Shown here: piece by piece, positions 61,501 to 64,000 of the stretch
Layout of the letters: each line of letters opens with the position of its first letter
Numbering within the stretch: the first letter of the stretch is position 1
Assembly: GCF_012913485.1 (NCBI RefSeq)
Contig: NZ_CP051774.1
Location: forward strand, 2,418,001 to 2,482,000
DNA: 64,000 bases
Reading direction: 5' to 3'
Origin: Luteolibacter luteus
GTDB taxonomy: Bacteria > Verrucomicrobiota > Verrucomicrobiia > Verrucomicrobiales > Akkermansiaceae
Position numbers and translations under genes: made by a program
The notes under the pieces: model-generated
Databases searched by the model: none
Told to the model about the DNA's origin: nothing
Seen by the model: the letters and a program-made list of their open reading frames with translations, nothing else

Positions 61501-63469
61501 CTCCCCCTGCCGTCGCGGCGGTAAGGGTGTAGTCACCATTTGAATTGGCAGCCGTGAGAGAAGACGGGGCCAAGCCTCCGGCGAGATTAATGGTCTTCGC
61601 CGAGCCAGCCGCAACGCTGTCATTGAAGATGACGGAGTCGAAGGCCTTGAAAACGTCATTCGATCCACCGTTGTCGAAATTGGCAGTCGCATTCAGATCC
61701 CAAGTGCCAGTCGCCGCACCGGCACCGCTGGCATTGTTCCAAACGAGGCCGGCACCCGTACCGGTGAGGGTAAGTTGCAGCTTGTTGCCATTTACCGCCA
61801 CGGTTCCGGTGGCACGGCTGCTGCCATAGGGTCCATTGAAGGAGACAACGGGCGTGCCGCTGCCGGTGATGCTACCCGCGGTGACCAGATCATACACGCC
61901 ATTCACCACACCGGCTCCCAGAGTGGGGGCGATGTTGATCGTGCCGCTCGTGAGATCGAGCGCTCCGGTCACGGTCGTGGTGACACCGGGTGCGGCGATC
62001 AAGCCCAAGGTGGAGCCACCCGCAGCAGAAAGCGACGCGAGGGTTCTACCACCGGCGTCCGTGCGGAAGGTTGCACCGCTTGCCACACTCACGGGCGAGG
62101 TGGCCAGCGTGCCGGTCAACCCGAGGGCCAGCGTTCCCTCATTCACATTTGTAGGCCCGGTGAAGGTACTAGCGGGTCCATTCATCAGCATGGTGCCTGC
62201 ACCGAGCTTGTTGATCCCGACACCTTCGCCCCCGGAACCCATGCCGATGTTGGCATTCACCACCAGATCGTAAACCGCGGCGCCATCGGCGGTGGTGAAG
62301 GGTACAAGGTTATCCGGATTGCTATCGCGCATCCACAAGCTTCCGTTGATGGTGGAAGAGGTTGGCGAGGCGAGGGTATTGATGGCAGAGCCTCCGCCCA
62401 GCGAGAAGCGCCCTGTCCCTGTGGTCTGGAGCGTGCCGCCGTTGGAGAAATTGTAAGCGAGGCCCCAGCCATTGTCACCGTTGGCTGTGTGATCCACGGT
62501 GGCACCGTTGATGTTCAGGTTGTTCACCTTCGCACCTGCGTTGTAGCCCAGCGCATTGGTAAAGCCGAGGGTCAGCAGGCCGGGGCTATTCACCGTGAGG
62601 TCTCCCCGGATCACCCCGGTGCCGCCCTTGTCGGTGGCGACATTGTTCCCGAGCTGCAGCCTCGCCGCCGTCACTGTCGTGTTGCCGGTGTAGGTGTTCG
62701 AATTGGTGAGAATCACATTCGAATCCACAGCCCCGCCTCCTTCGGCAGGCCGGGCGATCGTTACCCCTCCGTCCCCGGAAATGACTCCGGTCAAGGTGAG
62801 GTTCTTGCCATTCCATTTGCTCCGCAGCGTCGCTCCGCCAGCACCCACCGCCACCGTCCCGGAGAGCGTGTGATTGCCGTCTTCGTTGAGGATATTGCCG
62901 CCATCGATGGAAAGATTGTTCGCGATGGTAAAGGCGGTGGAATTCTGGATCCAGAGCTTGAGCGTTCCCCCTGAATTGATGGTCGCCTGACCGGTGCCAA
63001 GTGCGCTGACCGTGCTGGTATTCGCTCCGGTGCCGCCGGTGCCAATCGCCAGGATACCGCCGTTGATGGTGGTGCCACCGCTGAAGGTGTTGGCCACGGT
63101 GTTGGAGAGGGTAAGTGTTCCCGTTCCATTTTTGGTCAAGGTCCCGGTGCCACCCAGGACACCGGTGCCATCCAGCACCCATGACCCGTTATTGTTCACG
63201 GCCGTCGAGGCAGGAGCTACCGTGCCTGCAAGCGTGATGGTTTCACCGGTGGCGGCGTCGAGAATGGCGGCATTGGCATCGGCCCACGGAGAAAGAGTGG
63301 TACCGGCATCGACGAACCAGTTGGTGTCACCGGCAGCGGTACTCCAGTTGTTGGTGGTACCGGTCGTTTGCCAGGTGTAGTTGGCGGCGAGGGAGGAGCC
63401 GACGGAGGTGGCGACAACGGTCGCAGCAGCAAGAGCGCCCAGACGGGCGCGTGTCATTTGGGATTTCAT
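58508..63469 (-). CDS. Giant secreted autotransporter-associated beta-strand-repeat protein
   Basis: A 1653-residue protein with a signal peptide (ALAAATVVATSVGSSLA). Dozens of Gly/Thr/Asn-rich strands with PATR-type signatures follow, such as GTGTLTLSNTVANTFSGGTT, NTYTGNTTVTAARLQL and GTNTYTGTTTLTAATLNLRG. The last 140 residues leave the repeat and form a module with GGDPDNDGFVNLLEYILGG (calcium-type loop) and VQWSTDLESW, ending in FVRFTAAN. No autotransporter barrel or PEP-CTERM tail is present, so secretion and anchoring must use another route. The start is ATG 63467-63469; ATG 63457 is also possible. Likely a surface or adhesive fibre. Confidence 0.88.
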   Translation of the reverse strand: MKSQMTRARLGALAAATVVATSVGSSLAANYTWQTTGTTNNWSTAAGDTNWFVDAGTTLSPWADANAAILDAATGETITLAGTVAPASTAVNNNGSWVLDGTGVLGGTGTLTKNGTGTLTLSNTVANTFSGGTTINGGILAIGTGGTGANTSTVSALGTGQATINSGGTLKLWIQNSTAFTIANNLSIDGGNILNEDGNHTLSGTVAVGAGGATLRSKWNGKNLTLTGVISGDGGVTIARPAEGGGAVDSNVILTNSNTYTGNTTVTAARLQLGNNVATDKGGTGVIRGDLTVNSPGLLTLGFTNALGYNAGAKVNNLNINGATVDHTANGDNGWGLAYNFSNGGTLQTTGTGRFSLGGGSAINTLASPTSSTINGSLWMRDSNPDNLVPFTTADGAAVYDLVVNANIGMGSGGEGVGINKLGAGTMLMNGPASTFTGPTNVNEGTLALGLTGTLATSPVSVASGATFRTDAGGRTLASLSAAGGSTLGLIAAPGVTTTVTGALDLTSGTINIAPTLGAGVVNGVYDLVTAGSITGSGTPVVSFNGPYGSSRATGTVAVNGNKLQLTLTGTGAGLVWNNASGAGAATGTWDLNATANFDNGGSNDVFKAFDSVIFNDSVAAGSAKTINLAGGLAPSSLTAANSNGDYTLTAATAGGGQLLGVGSLVKTGSSSLILGGNLTYGMVGEISVSGGTFDLGGKTLPAQPKFTLSGGATLANGTLPVSGTSDLQQGTISGVLSGAGAVTKSTANTVTLTGNSTVTGTTTIAEGTLQIGSGSNTGNLGSGPVVIQTGGTLNYLRSDNPMPAIANPISGTGTLSFSGTGTLLQSSYTLTGNNSGFSGAIQASNTRVGIDNVNDIGTAALSTGTNGQFWVTAGTHANAFTLSGNGWLEGTVDVPVQYGAIRFGGGTVSGPVTLAGDTRLTTQGSTGTISGNIGESGGARNLEIGVTGGSSNLTLSGTNTYTGTTTLTAATLNLRGSLASSAVNVGAGSTLSGNGSITGPVTFAAGATNLGVNLGLPGTLTTAGAATFNGTTTVTVTPAPGLTPGGSIPLMNYASTTATPANFVLANSANFRQAVFNVGATGLTLNLGSKAVTWSGTGGLTWDVATTSNWLDGASPSPYYQGDAVNFTDAAGTANGTVTITAALTPASVTVNNSTTVPYTFTGAGSIGGGASLTKTGTGDLNLNAAMTYSGGTVVNGGRVIVDGNGPGNRQVAGGLITVNNTGTFEVRGVNAMPNAANSPNVTVNAGGTLRLVTGFSPVATAANSHAHLGNLTLNGGTVDMTYSGTGAAYNNESMQLNGTLTVGGSAPSIIQSSETTANQGIALPGNRTFAIANVTGNANPDLVITAEVENSDSDNGLLTKTGAGTLELVAPNSYSGGTNVTEGTLTISNALNGSATGTGAVTIAAGATLNGNGTATGATTIAGTVAPGPGIGQIRTGALTLTGTYACEIDGIASDLLEVNGNINLSGATLNLSQVTPATETSYVIGSWTGTRTGSFATVTGLPTGLSVIYDENAKLILIGVATGFTEWIGGFPGLSDTTAGGDPDNDGFVNLLEYILGGNPGESSTAIAPTQLVTGSNVEFSFKRSDDSEGDTTQIVQWSTDLESWTDIPIPGSSAGNVAIIENGANSDDVKVTIPRAANTKIFVRFTAAN

Positions 63470-64000
63470 GGGGTCTTGGGTCCCGGAACTCAATCAAGGA
63501 GAGTTCTCAGGGCCCCAGACTCGCCTCATAGTACTTTTCTGCGAGTGGAAAGTGACAACATCTCGAATATTTCACATTCGATAGACACAAATAGGACGCA
63601 AAATCGGCAATTAAATGCCTAAAAAAACATCCATAACTTCATCATTACGTGATGATTAAATCGAATTCTATCCGATCAACCGCTCAAACAGGGAAAATAT
63701 GTATGATAACCACCCGGTTTCCCTTGAAACTACCACTATGGGTGGGAGACACCTATCCCGGCGACCCTCCAAGAAATTTCCGTTTTCACCTATCAGTTCG
63801 GTCTTTTCGGCACAACAGCTCCGGGCCCCTCGACCTGCTCTGAAGACCTCCCCTGCCCGGTACTCTTGCCCATGGCAGCGGGCTGGAGCGGGCGACCAAG
63901 CGAGGCCGCTTGGTAACCATGGAGGCGATTTGAAGCGGCAAGGCGCTCGCGCGCTGTTGCAAATTTATTCCCGATTTCGTATGAAATTTTCAGTGCGTTC
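63470..64000. other. AT-richer intergenic region upstream of the giant repeat protein
   Basis: This 531-bp stretch holds no gene I would support. Its left part (about 63520-63720) is more AT-rich and probably contains the promoter of the giant gene. A 14-bp block at 63686-63699 (AAACAGGGAAAATA) equals part of the 37-bp repeat at 40405-40441. The right part contains a perfect hairpin, ACCAAGCG and CGCTTGGT at 63895-63914 with an AGGC loop and no T run. One short frame (63649-63843) lacks any protein-like feature. Confidence 0.5.

Noticed and set aside
58508..63469. Apparent DNA tandem repeats with GTGCCGGTG-like blocks
   Set aside because: They are coding repeats of the beta-strand protein in frame, not a CRISPR or satellite.
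63649..63843. 64-codon frame in the right intergenic region
   Set aside because: No signal, no hydrophobic pattern and no homology by eye; composition looks non-coding.

Overview
The window is a GC-rich bacterial chromosome segment with about 55 protein genes and two tRNA-Gly genes, and no insertion sequence, prophage or CRISPR array that I can see. It looks like the phylum Verrucomicrobiota (a Luteolibacter/Haloferula-like relative). The reasons are a fused LpxC-FabZ protein, a regulator joining a LacI-type sensor to an AraC-type DNA-binding domain, very large secreted proteins built from autotransporter-associated beta-strand repeats, lamin-tail-like modules, and hardly any Shine-Dalgarno sequences. 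The lineage is inferred from gene content, not from a marker-gene search.

Layout. 1-3.3 kb: edge of a phosphonate-catabolism locus (phosphonoacetate hydrolase, TIGR03364-type FAD oxidoreductase) with a divergent XylR-type regulator. 3.5-12.7 kb: radical SAM protein, APC permease translationally coupled to a lipoprotein, Tat/lipoprotein serine hydrolase, ABC-F ATPase, and a secreted caspase-like (clan CD) protein. 12.7-21.6 kb, all minus strand: a compact envelope and exopolysaccharide-export block (secreted Pro-rich protein, beta-barrel porin, tyrosine autokinase, Wza-like exporter, PDZ protein, Prc protease, YggS, DUF971) with no glycosyltransferase. 21.6-28 kb: two divergent tRNA-Gly genes and housekeeping genes (alkyladenine glycosylase, Nif3, RluA-type synthase, LpxC-FabZ, methyltransferase, sugar kinase). 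28-31.4 kb: a lipid-linked sugar transfer operon (GT39, GT2, GtrA) and an EamA transporter. 31.4-37.3 kb: an OmpR-type two-component system, an SMR transporter, and an operon with an RNA uracil methyltransferase, an alpha/beta hydrolase and two related zinc-ribbon membrane proteins. 37.3-43.9 kb: small secreted proteins, a ClC channel coupled to a PTS EIIA-like protein, and Kbl. 43.9-46.7 kb: a globin between a LuxR-type response regulator and a GAF-PAS histidine kinase. 47-57 kb: a secretome region (LTD-repeat protein, beta-helix protein, HEAT-like membrane protein, toroid-like/SH3b protein, SGNH hydrolase). 57-58.4 kb: an AhpD-like protein plus ECF41 sigma factor with a recognisable ECF41 promoter. 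58.5-63.5 kb: a 1653-residue beta-strand-repeat protein.

The signals least explained by known families are a 37-bp nested inverted repeat present twice about 40 kb apart in front of minus-strand genes (35 of 37 positions identical), repeated operator-like sequences between the FAD oxidoreductase and its XylR-type regulator, the globin/two-component arrangement, and the ClC-EIIA coupling. All functional statements come from recognising motifs by eye; no database search was run.
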